From Klebsormidium nitens (Eukaryota > Streptophyta > Klebsormidiophyceae > Klebsormidiales > Klebsormidiaceae): DNA of 64,000 bases. The notes beneath the pieces are model-generated. The model did no database searches. It was not told where the DNA came from and worked only from the letters and a program-made list of their open reading frames with translations. Position 1 is the first letter of the stretch, and the number at the start of each line of letters is the position of its first letter. The stretch is taken from NCBI GenBank assembly GCA_000708835.1, contig DF237011.1, forward strand, positions 1 through 64,000. The letters run 5' to 3'. The translations under genes and the position numbers were made by a program. This document shows positions 48,270-61,300 of this stretch, one piece after another.

Positions 48270-51200
48270 CTGGGACAAGCAAGGTTGAAAATAGTCGTCA
48301 ATCTGCATGCTAGCAACACACTATGAATCATGATCCTGTGAATGCCTGGTCGTGGAACTTTGAGTTATGATTACCACCCTTGGTTTCTGATGGGAGAGTG
48401 CATCACAGTGCTGACGTTTGAACAGTGCTAGACAGAAGAGCAAAGCATGAGGCTGGCGATAAAGTATGCTTCGCAATCTTATTGTCCAGTTTCGATAGGA
48501 ACAATGTTATGACAGGTACATTTACAATGCTTCGAAGGCTAGCTTGGCTTCTTGCTTGCTTCTTTAAGGGACAGCCTGCTCAGCGCAGCGCTCAAGTAGG
48601 GCTTTGATCAAATCCAGGACAACATGCAGATTCATGGTTTTCCTGATGAACCTTACAGACCAGATTGACTTGAGATCCTCTGAAGTTTGCTCTGGAGACG
48701 TCCAAATGTTTCTTGCAAATTACTTGGAGGAATCTTAAAGTTGCAGGATGTAACAGCATCCCTTGTTGATCAACGCACTGAGAAGTCTTTGGGTAAGAAG
48801 AATGAGCAGAACCATTTTCAATCGATAATCTGCAAGCTGGAAAGTCTTCTGATGTGACAGCCTTCATGTGAAAGTGTGCGGCGATTGCAAGCATGCGGGT
48901 TCAACTTTCCAACAATCGGAAACAAAGCAACCTGTGCAAACTGGACATTTCGGAGCTTGCATGCAGAAATTATCTTAAGACCTGGCGTGAGAATGTGCAC
49001 CAGGTGTTACGTTCTCTGTGCTCACTTGCTTACATCTACGCACAATGTGCAGAAAGGAGAGGAGGAAAAATTGAGGGCAGAAACACAGTAATATTGATGA
49101 GGAAAAGCTCACCTCTGTTCTTAGGTCTCTCTTCCACCTGTGGGGTTGAACCTGCCAGGGTTCTCACAGGGGTTTCTCGTTACCCTACTGTACAGCTTCT
49201 GTGTTTGTCCTTGACCTGCAGAGCAATCCGGGTCAAGGGTAAATGTGGGGCCTCACTTCAAGGGCCACAAGGATAACCTGAAAGGAGTAGAAACCAAAGA
49301 ATTCACCACTTTCTACAAAATATGCAACTAGCTCTTGCTGGAGTGTGCCATGCCAAGCTTCTCTACCAAGTTGAACACGCCTCATTTGCAGTCATTGTGC
49401 ATCTGTTGGGGCAATGTAGCAAAGTGTGACCAGTGGCATCCTTGTATTGCAGATCCTCCAGGGGTCTGCTTCAACGTCAACAAATGCAAAATGCAACACA
49501 TTTGAAGACCAGCCAAATCTGAAGCTGAACTTCTAGTGAGGAAGATATGATTCTTATCACAGTTTCTTCTATCCCAAAAGCTTGCTAACGTATCTAGCCG
49601 ACTTAGATACAGAGCTCACAACCTTGCTCCTCGCATCCTTGATCTACAATCCATCTCATCTGCTTTTTCTTCAAAGCTACAGCCAGGAACATCCTTGGTA
49701 CACAAACCACCTTGACCAGCTCTTCCACATTCCAAAATGGAAAAGTTCTGTTGCATATTCCAAGGAGTATATATGCTTGCATGCCCGCTGGATCATCATT
49801 GACGAAGCAGGCACAGGCGGTGCCAACTCTCTCTGCGCAGAAACTACAACAAGCTCCTCTGGTCAACCCCGTGCATGCAGTCATTTGTTTACCTGCAACA
49901 CCATTTGTAATCAAAGCTGAGGGCTCAATCGTTTTGCAAAACGTCACTGCCTAGAATAGATTTGTGTTCCCCTCCTTACCTCCAATGATAGTTTGAACTT
50001 GAAACTTGCCCTCATGCACCACTTTCAATACTTTTCATTCCTCCCCCTGCTTGCTGGTGCGGCTTATTGGCTGTTCACTTCTTCGAGATGGTCGTATAAT
50101 CAAACCACCTTCACATAGACTGTCTAGTTTTGACCCCCCTGCGCCGCCAATGTCATGCTAGAAACCAGTTTGTTCATGCCAATGCTGGAGGGACAATGTC
50201 AACAGTGCTTAACTTTCCTAGTATAGGCATACAGAGGCAGTCACTTTCCTTTGAAACTCCCGACAGCTCCTTGCGCAAGCAGCCTTCTCTCTAAGGAAAA
50301 GCGTCTCCCGCCCCCGGCATACCGCCATTGTTGACAGTTTTGCTCAGCCTTCGAGGAGGAACAGGGAACACTACGTCGTAAGGTTGGCCCCAACCTGCTG
50401 TCAAAAGTATCTGACTCTGTAAAAGTGCACCTCTGCGTGAGCTGCATGAGCGGTCCAGCTGCTTGAGAAAACAGTGAAAATTTTTCTCCACACGGAAAAT
50501 TGCGCCAAGTCAGCCCATGCTGGTTCCCCGATCCCCAGCACCGGCCATGTGCGCCGCTTTCAAATTTGCAGAATTTAATGGGCGACATTCATGACGCATG
50601 CAGGAAGCCGCAGAGGAATCAAAACATGGTTTTTGTGCCTGACGTTACACGTATCTGAAAATCTGTGGAAACGGCGGAGAGCCCTCACTTTGTCCACCGT
50701 GGCAGCTTGGGCGAATCAACTTTACAAATTGAGATTCCTGCACCGGCGGCTTTTGCGGAAAGGGCCCCAACGAGATCCTCCGATGCGTATTTGCACGCCA
50801 CTTGGCGTGGGCAATTTTGAAAAGGTACAAGCGGTCAAGTGGCCCCTCCGGCCCCGCGTGGGATATGACCTCGCGCTACCAGCAAACTTGCCCGGCTGAG
50901 ATTTCTATACCGGTACAGCTCTCAACCGGGCTAGAAGAAAATCTTCCGGATCTGTAGTAGACTGTCAATGTGCAATGCATGCGGCCGCATATCACCGGTA
51001 CGCAGCGGCCGGTTGAGAAAGCCCTGTCAATCTGCAATGAGTATTCATGTTGGTATTGTGGACACGTGAAAGACGCAAAGCCTCCGTACACCGTTTCGTG
51101 AGCTGTCAGCGCCTCCATCAATCATTGAGATGATGCTGGCTGGCAGTTGGGCCCTGGGGCCGCGGCCCCGCGGGCCGCAGACGCCGACTCGCCGGGGCCC

Positions 51201-53604
51201 GGGTACGTCACGGTATGGTAGGCATGCACTGCGATTCCGGCCTACTGACTCCTGAGGCTACTCAGTGCTCACTCCCGACCTGCAGGCTGGGGAGTGGGAA
51301 CTGTAATTGAATTTGCAGAGATCGTGGCGCAACTTAATTGATTGCGCCAATTGGGGTTGCGTCGGATTTCGCCAATATTCCGCCCAGAGCCCCTATTTCG
51401 CCAACCCGGCGCAATTCTCAAAAGATTTTGCTTATATGCACATAAGATACCAGTTTTGAGACCAGAGTTGGTCAAAATCAGATTGAGAGCAGTCGAAATC
51501 GCGGTTTTGGCTCAGAGAATTGACTTCGCAGATTCTGCATATTGCGTTTTCACGGATTTGTATACGGTGAACGGAGTTTGCAGCATAAGCGGCAAGCGGA
51601 AGGCCCTTGTATTTCGCCAATTTCGCCGAATTGCGCCAATTAGTGTTAGTGCATAGCGGGTTTGCATTTTGAATTAGGGTTAGTGCATAGCGGGTTTGCA
51701 TTTCGCCACGATCTCTGTGAATTTGCCATCGACTCCAGCAGGAAAGGATCATTGATACTGAGATACAGTATACATTAGGTAATAGGTATGTTTGTGCCGC
51801 CGTGCCAGCTGCGCGCGTGCGGGGCGTGTGCCATGCCAGAATATACCGGTGTACCGGCATGCCAGCATGACCATTGAAAACTTCCCGGCCATAATCCATG
51901 CAGTTACTAATCGTCAATTGTCACTCAATGACATGACAGTACAGATTGTTGAATTGAATAATTGTCATGCAATTCTGATTTTATTTTTGCTTACCATACA
52001 AGCATTGCTTGCATGAAACTTCTACAGCACCGCCTGCCTGTGGCACTCGAAAATGGATGTACATCAGGTTGATATCAGATTGGACCGTGCAGCCTGAGGC
52101 AGCTAGAGCGCTAGCCTACGATCAGCATGTCATCCACCAGGCCCTTTGAGGCATGTTGCCTGCGAAACTTGAACTCACGCATGCAGATTTTCATGGATCG
52201 GTCATTTATAAGTACGATCATCTACTTGAATCATTCACTACCGAAAATTTTAAAGAATCAACACTAGTACAATCATCCGATATTGTTCGCACTAGGACCG
52301 TGACGGTCGATATCACAATCAGTAAATGGTTTCGTGACGGTCGATATCTTAATCAGTAAATGGTTTCTTCAATGTGTCTACAAAGACAGGATGGTAACCT
52401 ACGCGTGAGGGATTGGCTTGCTTCGGCTTCGAATGTTGATTCGATATGGATAATTCTTACAATCAAACTTGATCAAGCCTCGATTTGATTGGCTTTACAG
52501 GCCGTCAAGATGCAGTAGACGCATTTCTCACAGAATCTGCGACGAAGTCGTTAGGTGATTGCAAGGCTACTGTACTCATCAATACAGTTGCGAGTGATTC
52601 AGTTCTGCAGGGATACTAGTACGTCACAATTGGGTAAGGGACTGTGCTCCTAGAAAAGGTGAGTCGAAGCACTGAACCAGCATGAGGCAAGTGTAAGCAT
52701 CCCGCATTTCAATGAAACGTTGTTGCTCACGGCTTGTGCATTGTGTATCGAACTTCGAAGCTCCAATGGTTTCTCGACTCGTCAATATCTGACTTTGAGC
52801 CCAACATCGAGCGGTGCCATCTTTAGACACAGCTCAACTCAGCGCCTTTGCCAATCTTTTTAGGGACCTGCGAGCAATGAGGACGTTTTCCGATTAACGG
52901 ATTTGTGTCATCAAATGCATGAGGGCAGAAGGAAGTAGGAGATTGAACCATGTAAAAGAGGCGCAGAACGTAAATTACTGAAGCCTCGAATCCATGCAGC
53001 ATATTTGAAAGCTACAAATTGACTTCCAGAACGTCGGCAAAATCGTTTACTGAAGGTTCAGCATCATTCCAAGCAAAAGCATAGAGAATCCCAGGACAGC
53101 GCCCACCTCTTTGGTCGCACTCTTTCTTCCTCCACGTATTCCATGGCACTTGGGTCACCGAAGTCGTGCGCTGGTTGCTCCGTTTCAGACTGCCAGCCAA
53201 CAAGAAGCCTCAAATTCAGCGACTCATTCCTTGGTCATGCGGTTGCATACATTAAGCTTACGACCACCACAGTTGTCATTCGAGCGGCTCTTTGCAAGAA
53301 CCGGGCAGTAGAGCGGCTCTTTATAAGAGACGGGCGGCCAAGTTTGTTGGGAACTGATATAGAAAATGCAGTAAAGGCGACAACAATGAACACATTTCTT
53401 AGATAACTTTGAAAGCCGAGAAGAAAATATATCGCCGCTTATCACGTCTAATGTCTCTTTTGAATTGCCTCTTGACATGATCTTAGAGTAGACAGAAGGA
53501 GCATCTTCCAGCGTCAGTTGCGCCATGCTTCACTCTTAATGAAATATAACAATGAACTCAAGCTACAAAAGACTTCGGCGTGTGTCAATCATGTGCATTG
53601 CTCG
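48270..53604. other. Region upstream of C2H2 gene, unresolved 5' exons and repeats
   Basis: The missing 5' exon(s) of the C2H2 gene should lie in the first kilobases, but none could be fixed. From about 50900 the DNA is repeat-like, with very GC-rich palindromic sequence near 51140-51210 and an inverted-repeat element at 51309-51727. No other gene is supported. Confidence 0.4.
51309..51727. mobile_element. MITE-like element with CAGAGATCGTGGCG ends
   Basis: The left end (51309-51329) and right end (51704-51727) are inverted copies sharing CAGAGATCGTGGCG exactly with similar AAATT flanks. The interior repeats GCGCCAATT and TTTCGCCAA in both orientations and contains a 25-bp perfect direct repeat (51645-51669 and 51679-51703, starting GTTAGTGCATAGCGGG). 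No coding capacity. Confidence 0.7.
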
Positions 53605-56600
53605 TCACAATCTATCGTATTTGAACGATCGAGCAGACCTGCCTTCAGCCGAGTTCTTCGATCCGCCCAAGCCAAACATTTGCTTCAAGCCGGTCCTTCC
53701 AAAAGCTGACCCTTCGTCCACAAACTTGCCAACCGTCCGCTGATCCGTCGGACTCTGAAAATGCAAACCGTAATCTGTTTGAGACAGCTTACGTTGGTAA
53801 CGACAATCGATGCGGACCGTCAAGGTAAGCACCAAAAACTAATCCATCAAAAGCTCGAACCAGTCCCTCAACTCTGTGAATCGTTGTATGATCCAATCCA
53901 CGTCCATTATACCCCATGAACCACATCATTCCGCCAGAATCCGGGTTGAAAAACGGAGGGAATCGGATGGATGAGTAGTGATGCGAGTCACTTACCTTCA
54001 GGCTCTTGGTCGCCTCGTCTTTCCGTGCGTCCACTTCTGCCTTGTGCTTCCGATGCTCCTCACTCAGCCGCTCTGCGTACGTGACTTTCTCTTGGATTGT
54101 TTGGAGGAGCTCTTCTGACGTCTTCAACCTGGAAAAGCGAGGCGGCACGTGAGAGGGTTGCTTAATATCGTCTCTGGCAGACGTTCTCCATCCTATCTAA
54201 ACCCCATTTCGGTTTCCGCTTTCACCACAAGAAAGTCGGTGGCGACTCACCGTTTGTTGCGGCTCTAGTCGGTTTCTTTGCTTGGAAAGTAAAGACCGGG
54301 CAACATGACTAGAGAGTTTTCCTGCTGACCTTGAAACGGAGATTGGTGTACGCCCTGCAGCCTTGTATACTTGACTTGATCACGGAAAAGCCCAGCGGCT
54401 CTTCAGGCTTACTTCGTGTATACCGTCTTTACCCATTCAAAACAATGACAGAGTCCCGGAATCAAGAGTCTCGTTCTGACCTGATGTCACACCTAAACTT
54501 CCGTAACCTTGTAGGACACCGTCGAAATCACCAAGGCAGCGTAGGCAACACGAGATACTCTAGAGTTCTGGCTCGAACCTCGGCTCGCCAGTGCCTTCGA
54601 CGACACTATATCTGAGCTAGGTCGAGGCAACAACTTGCATACCAGTACCAACGCCTTTGTAGAAAACGAGCCAGATTCATCGTTTAGGCATAAGCATCAC
54701 GGTGCCACGGCAACAACATTCTAGGTAAGATGGATGACGCTTCCTGAAAGCCTGTAGGAGACGTCACATGAGACTGTGCCTGACGAGATAAAAGTTGAGC
54801 TAGAATATCCAATCCTCTGGAACCACAAGAAGGTGAAGCCGTGCTCGATGTGCTCAATCGCTTCCATCACCTACCATCCTCATCCAGACATTCCCCAGAG
54901 ACTGCTCTTACGTCAACCTTGAGAAAGTCAGCCAGACTCCCGCAGGCAGAATCAGTCAAATTACAACATAAAGGCAGAAGCGGAGAGCCGTTGCGATTGG
55001 AAGGGACGGGCACAAAGGAGCATACCAGTCCTCCAGAGCTCCGGCCATGATCTGCAACTGGCCTGGCCTAATATCACGTCCGGCGGAAGCTTGCACCTGC
55101 GCAGGAGAGAAGGAAGCGCTCAGAGCGGGGAGACAGATATCTCACACTTACGCATGCAATCAACACAGGCCATACTCGTCCCAATGAACTAACACCAGCT
55201 TCTTAGTTTTCAAGAAACGGGTTGAGGATGAGAGTACGTTTGATTGCGAGTTGCTTTGAGTCTGCGGACCCATGATCGAGACCGCCAGCTTGTTTGAGAG
55301 GACCTGACAACACTGATGGTAATAGTTCTTCTGCATAAAGAGGAACTTTTCTTGTGGATTAAGATGTCGCAATGTCCTGGAGTAACGATGGTCACTGGAT
55401 GCCTCACCACGTTTGGATTATAACACAGCATGCCGAACACTCTTGTTACAAGCAACTGGAATGGGTGAATACTGATCAGAATGAAACTTTTTCAAGCGGG
55501 TAACAATTTGGCACAATTCGATGGCACTCACCTCTACACGTCGCTGCCTCTGGTCCAACTTTGCGTCCAAAATGCCCTGCAATGAAGCAGGAAGCCTCGC
55601 GCTCTGTGAAAACAAAAGCTGCTTTGGCAGACCCCCTCTCAAGTTTTTGGTCGAAAGGCACTAAACGAACCATGCCACAGGATGTGTCACATGAAAAACG
55701 ACTGAGCTAAGCAAGAATGGCGGCCCTTCCAAATAGTGCTCATTCTAGTAACATGCTTTTCAGTGTTGCCAACAAACGACAGCAGGATCATGTTGAGTAC
55801 TTACCGTGTACATGCAGTCATTGATGACAAAATCCTCTAGTTCCCGGGTGTTTGAGATATCCAGCTCGTTCGAAAGAAGGTCGTAAGGAAGGGTCTGCAG
55901 GAATGTTGACAAGGAGCTTCAGGGGAATTCGATCCTCCTTAGCATTTTATTAATAGGCAGTTCAGAACAGCGCTGTGCTTCTAGAGAGAGTCCATGGAGT
56001 CGAAGAAATGTGGGGAGACAAGTCCCACTCTCTGTCCACGTGGAACTTCACTAACAAGCTCGATATCCAACATACGGCCACTTTGGCTATGATACAAACG
56101 ACCACTCGCAAGCAGGCAGGACTTAGAGGAACAAAGGCCAACAAATAGTAGCTGGTGCACACAAGAAAATCGGTGAAAGCAGTAGAAAAGAACGGATGAA
56201 TTGTAAGATTCATACCTTTGAATTCTCCGCCAAGGACATGACTGTCAGTTGCTTGAGCTTTAGAATTTGGGGAGGGGTCAATGGGGGCAGCGAGCTTGCA
56301 TGATCTGCGATCAAGACTGAGCATAATCAGGGCAAAGGTTCATTCTACTCCGTGCAGCATCTGGCCGCTTTCTAGGTGACAAACCAGCAGACACTGCTCC
56401 ACAGATGAAACTTTAGTGCCAAATGACATGAAGCCTCGTGCGTCCACTCAAAGATTTGACAATTGATGGTCTGTTCTCAAGAAGAAAAAATGAGTTGCAA
56501 TGTCTGCCTTTGCAAACAGATTAAGTTTGAGCAGAACTGACACTGACTGACACTTTCTCCATTCCCCTGTGGAAACTTTGCCAACGCTGATTCTTTTCTA

Positions 56601-57602
56601 AACAAACATTCTAAAGCATGTTCGAGACAGAACAAAGCATCAGCAGAGATGCTACGCTGCAAGGCGTGATTTGCTTACTTTTGTAATCTGTCCAAGTACC
56701 ATGTGCAAAGAGTCTTAGTAGATCCAGAGCTGCTGCATGCTCTGAACCTTGCAACTGCAGCAAAGAGGCTCCGTTTATCAGAGTTGATCATTTAGTCCCT
56801 CCCTCATTGATAAGCGGAGAAGCTGAAATGTCTGTGAATGATCAACATGAGGCAGTTCAAGATTGCTTGTATTTGTCGGATTTTCGTGAGAAAGAGATTA
56901 GAAAGGATGTGTAGTTGTGTAGAGTATTAACATCAGTCTGCTCTTCTGCAATCCACTCGTACCACCACTCTCCAAACTTCTGTCTTGCGGCCCTGGTGAT
57001 TTAGCATGAGACTTTCTATGCATTACTATCAAACAAACTGAGTATGGGGCAAGGCATCTTGCTAGGTAAGATATCAGGCGCTCGATCCCCAATGATGCAG
57101 GTTAAGCACTCAGCATGCACCTGTAGCCTTCAAAGCAACAATCATCTAGCAACATCATCAAACTAAAAAACTTGTGGTTCTAGGTGGTTCCTAGCTTGAT
57201 CTCGTCAATCACAGCTGCTAGGAACATTCCAGGCAGATATGGGTACGATGTGACCACCTTCACAATCAAACTCAAAAGTGGTTTTCGAGATGCAAGCGTC
57301 TGACTTTCTTAGTGTTAAGTACAAGAATTAAAAACATGGAGAGGATGGACCCTTTTTGATTACAGTGCAGAAACAGTCGGTGGATCAGGCAGACAACACC
57401 TTCATCCAAATTGAAGTTGCTATGACAATCTGCAGTTGCTCACCTCCTGTATGGAGGGGGTGTCCAGCAGTTCTCCAAATGCAAAAAGTCCTGGCTCGCA
57501 TGTAGCCTGCTTCACAATTTCAGCCGCTCCTCGACCGCGGACATTCTTCGCCAAGAGAACAAACTGTTCCACCAGCGCCACCTGCCTGCCTTCCACCTCC
57601 AT
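53605..57602 (-). CDS. CSN7: COP9 signalosome subunit 7
   Basis: Eight exons, 57602-57444, 56754-56679, 56304-56216, 55894-55805, 55576-55532, 55096-55026, 54128-53996 and 53754-53605, join in phase to a complete protein of about 270 aa, near the family's length. Seen: an N-terminal helical stretch EQFVLLAKNV, LFAFGELLDTPSI, LDLLRLFAHGTWTDYK, LPPLTPPQILKLKQLTV, LPYDLLSNELDISNTRELEDF of the PCI winged helix, GILDAKLDQRQRRVEV, GRDIRPGQL, and a coiled coil LLQTIQEKVTYAERLSEEH. The tail is basic and Gly/Ser-rich. Family knowledge: CSN7 is a PCI subunit of the nuclear COP9 signalosome, which removes NEDD8 from cullins and is needed for light signalling in plants. Start ATG at 57602 begins the conserved helix without any extension. 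It is head-to-head with MTA. Confidence 0.94.
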
Positions 57603-58368
57603 TGCGCCTTACGCAGAGCAGAGACGCTTTGAAGTTTAGTCACCAGGACAACGAAGGCGAGCTCAGTTTGGGAGCAAAGGACGTTTTCAGGACTGCTTTG
57701 CAACATTCACAAACGTTGACGCCTCGTTGACGTGCTGGCGGCAGGCTCAGACTCGGAGTCAAATGACAATACACAAGATTCTCAGGAACTGGAAATTGGA
57801 AAGCGAGTGCAGATTTTGGCGTTCTGCTCAAGATTTAGCCATTTCCCGTCTGCTTTGGAGCCGTGCCGGTAATGCCCCTTCGACGGTTCTTTTTTGTGGC
57901 TTTGGTGTGTCAATTTGTTACAGATCTTGTGGATCCACCAATTTGACACCAGATCCTGGCAAACCCTCGAAAACTCGCCTAAGAATCAACCGGCTACACA
58001 ATATTAGGGCGAAAGATCCAGATTTTGCAGGGAAGAACCTTGAAATGTCTTCAGATCGAAAGCTGCATTTTGTCGAGAGAGCAAGCGCTTGATCGAAGCA
58101 GGAGCTTTCATACGAAGGCTGCATGGCGGGCCTTCAAGTTTCCTGCTTCAGGAAAAGCATGCTGGGGCCTGCCATCCAAGACAGCGGTTAGAATCCAAAC
58201 ATAACAAATGCACCACGTTTGCACCACCGCGGTGTCTCTGTTGTCCTTCTTTGGAGAGGATACTCCATGACAGTTGCTAGCTGAAATGAAGACTGTGCGA
58301 TGAAGATGCAATAAGGGCTTGTTGCTTGCTGTATACCTCCAACCGCAGTACAATCGAAGAAGTGAAAA
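57603..58368. promoter_or_regulatory. Divergent 5' region of CSN7 and MTA
   Basis: 766 bp between the two start codons must carry both leaders and promoters. No individual motif was convincing. Confidence 0.4.
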
Positions 58369-61300
58369 ATGGAGGAATTGACAACATTTCGTAATCAACG
58401 GCAGAGCCTGAGAGGTCGAATCGAGAGCCGACGGAAACAGGGGCTTGCTTTGGTTGGAGAAGTTGAGCAGTTTGAATGGAGCCCTTGGCCGATCAGAGGT
58501 AAGTCACACTGCTTCTCTGAGCAGGTTCAGTGGTCAGTCTCTGGTCAGAGACACATCAAACTAGAGGACATTGCATAAAATGCCTACACTCTCAAAGGAC
58601 AGCCCTGGCTTCAGCCCCTCATTTTCAATGCCATGGATGTTTTCAATGTTGGTAGCTTCAAAGCGTTGAGTTTTTATTGTGATCATCTCATCATTTTAAA
58701 GAACTTTACTGCAACTATGTGAAAGACTGAGAGGAAGCCTGTTACAAATCTTTGACCCCGCACCACCACTACACTACCCGAAAATTGGAATATCCTCCGG
58801 CCTGTTTTTTAGTCAGCACAAGTGCGAACAGGTGACACAAGTATGTATTTTGAAGTGATCCTTGCCCTGTAGGCGGTATCACAGACGTATCAGTCCAGAT
58901 CTGAATCCGGAGAATTGCAACTTTGTTAGTTTTCTCAAACAGGATATCAGCAGCAGACAAGGTAAGGCGTCAATTTTCCAGAGCCAGTAATACTCTCTGA
59001 TATTATTTCTGCCTGACAATTCCTGTCAATTTCTGAAGCTGAGACATGAGAGTGTAAGAAGATACAGGTAAAAGAATGGAATTCAACACACTGCCGCTGG
59101 GCAACCACTCTGCAGGTTCGTCTAACCAGGCCAACGGCCACCTTGAGCCAGGACACATTGAGAATGGAAGGGGGGAGAGCAAACGTGCAAGGGTGGAAAC
59201 AGGCCAGGCGGAGGGGGGGCCTGACAGGATTGTACGGGGAATGATTGCTGCCTGCTTGCTTGCACCGGGGGTCACGGCTCCGAAGGACTCTGCATGGATG
59301 AACAGAACGTGAGGCTTCGCTCAGACTTACAATCAGCTTGAACTTAGAAATTCCGAGTATTACAAACAGCTTGAATCTAGAAAATCTGAGTACCTGCGTC
59401 TGAGGCTGGCCAAGTTCTTTCAGATGAAGAGCAGGTGGTGGCCCAAGAGGATTGGTGACCAGATGACGCGGTTTTGGATCGCCGAATAATCATAGAAGAG
59501 CGTTAAGGAAATACTTGAAAGTACAGGAGAGTCATTAAGCAAGCAGGAAGCAGAACTTGTCTTTGCCAACGCCTCTCCTTGAGTTGATTGAATCGAATGC
59601 TCTTGTGTGGGGTAAGACAAACATCAAGACAGATTCTCACTTCCTGTTCCCAGTTGTACATGCTCTTGGTAGGATATTCAGCCATCAAAAGTTTTGGCTT
59701 GGCATTGGGCTGATCAAGCCCCTGCATGACTCCAAAATCCGCAAGTGAAAGCCTGCAGAATGAAGGTGAGATTCGCCTTCTCAGTTGCTTTCCAAAGAAA
59801 GTCGTAAGGGAGTGCGAAGGAGGCTCAAAGCCCTGAGCACCTGTTCTTGCTTGGCCCGAGCAATATCCTTCCAGCTACGGAAAGGTTCCCAAGAGTTTGT
59901 GGTCTTGTAGCCACACCCGGCATATCTCAACTATATACCTAAGAGCTATGACATAATCCAAGTTCAAATACAATTTGTGCACAAATATGAGCTCCGCCCT
60001 AACAACCTGCACTTCCTCTCTCCCAGTCTCCAGAAGGAAGCCACCCCCGAGGAGCGCCAGGCGCTCTCCGACGCCGGCGGCAAAGATGGGCCCCTCGCCG
60101 CCGTCGAATCCTCCCTCCGTTTCCTCGCCGGGGGGTCCGACCCCGCCCTCGAGATCGAAGACTTCGCAGTGAGTGAGCAGAATCGCATCCTGGTTCTCGA
60201 CTACGACCGTGCGCGCCTCGCCACTTTCCTCCCCCCCGGAATGCGACTGGTCTCGCGGACGGTGAACGCAGCGGGGGGGCCGGAGAGGGAGGTGCGAACG
60301 CCAGGTCGGGGGGTCCCTCCGCCAGCTAGATTTGGGGGGGGTTGGGAGGACGGCCCAGGTGGGGGGATGGTTCGGCCGCCGCCGTTTCTGGGGGGCCCGC
60401 CGTTCATGCCCCGGCCGCACTTTGGCGGACCCCCGGGGCCAGGGAGGCCGCCGTTCCGACCCCCCCTGCCTGCAGGGCCGCCGACTGTGGAGGCGGGCGA
60501 CAAAGTAAGGCCGTTTTGCCACCAAAGCGCATGCGCATGTGAATGTGCACGTGAATTCTTGAAGGAAACCGTTGTCCCATGTTCTCGTTTGCTTCCGTCG
60601 GTTCGGCTCGATTGTCTTTGAGTTCGTTGTGTTTTCTTCTGCCAAGCGCTATGGACTTACAAAGAAAGGAACGGTATAGATTTAAAAACGAGCTCGTCGG
60701 CTTCTCTTGAGGTTTTTTTGTGGGGCAGCTCGATGTTCCTTTGTTTTGGCGTGAAAGCGACGACAATGCCCCACTACTCTTGAAGACGGTCTTCAACGAA
60801 GTTTTGCACTAGATGTCCTCAAAGCTTAATCTGATCGACCCGGCACTCGAAATGAAAATCCTACACCACCCGCCTCTTTGCTTCGGATCATTTATCTGCT
60901 TAAAGGAAGGTCAAGCATCCAGGAACGACGAGATGACGCAGTGGCGCCTCACGGATTTGATACTGCTTTCCAGCCTTCTTCCCCAGCGGCGTGATCGCTT
61001 CAGAGCGTCGCCTTGAAGTCTGACGCTCTGACCGCGGTCTATTTCCAAGGAGAAGTTCCAACTGAAACTTTCAACAAAAGAACCCCGGCTAGCAAAGTCT
61101 TGCCAAGGGTCCGTATGCCTTTCCTTCTTTTCGATGCTTTCCTGTTGCTTTCATCCACTGCAATTCCACTTCCTGTCATAAAAGCTCCTTGTTCCCTTCC
61201 ATCTGCATCGTACGGTGACGCCATCATGCTGTTGTGATGCCATCGTGCTGACGTGTGCAGGACCTGGACGCGCTGCTCAACAAGAAGTCGGTGAAGGAGG

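Noticed and set aside
58940-58962. 19-nt exon of MTA ending GACAAG before GTAAGG
   Set aside because: It gives an immediate stop when joined in phase to the exon at 59068.
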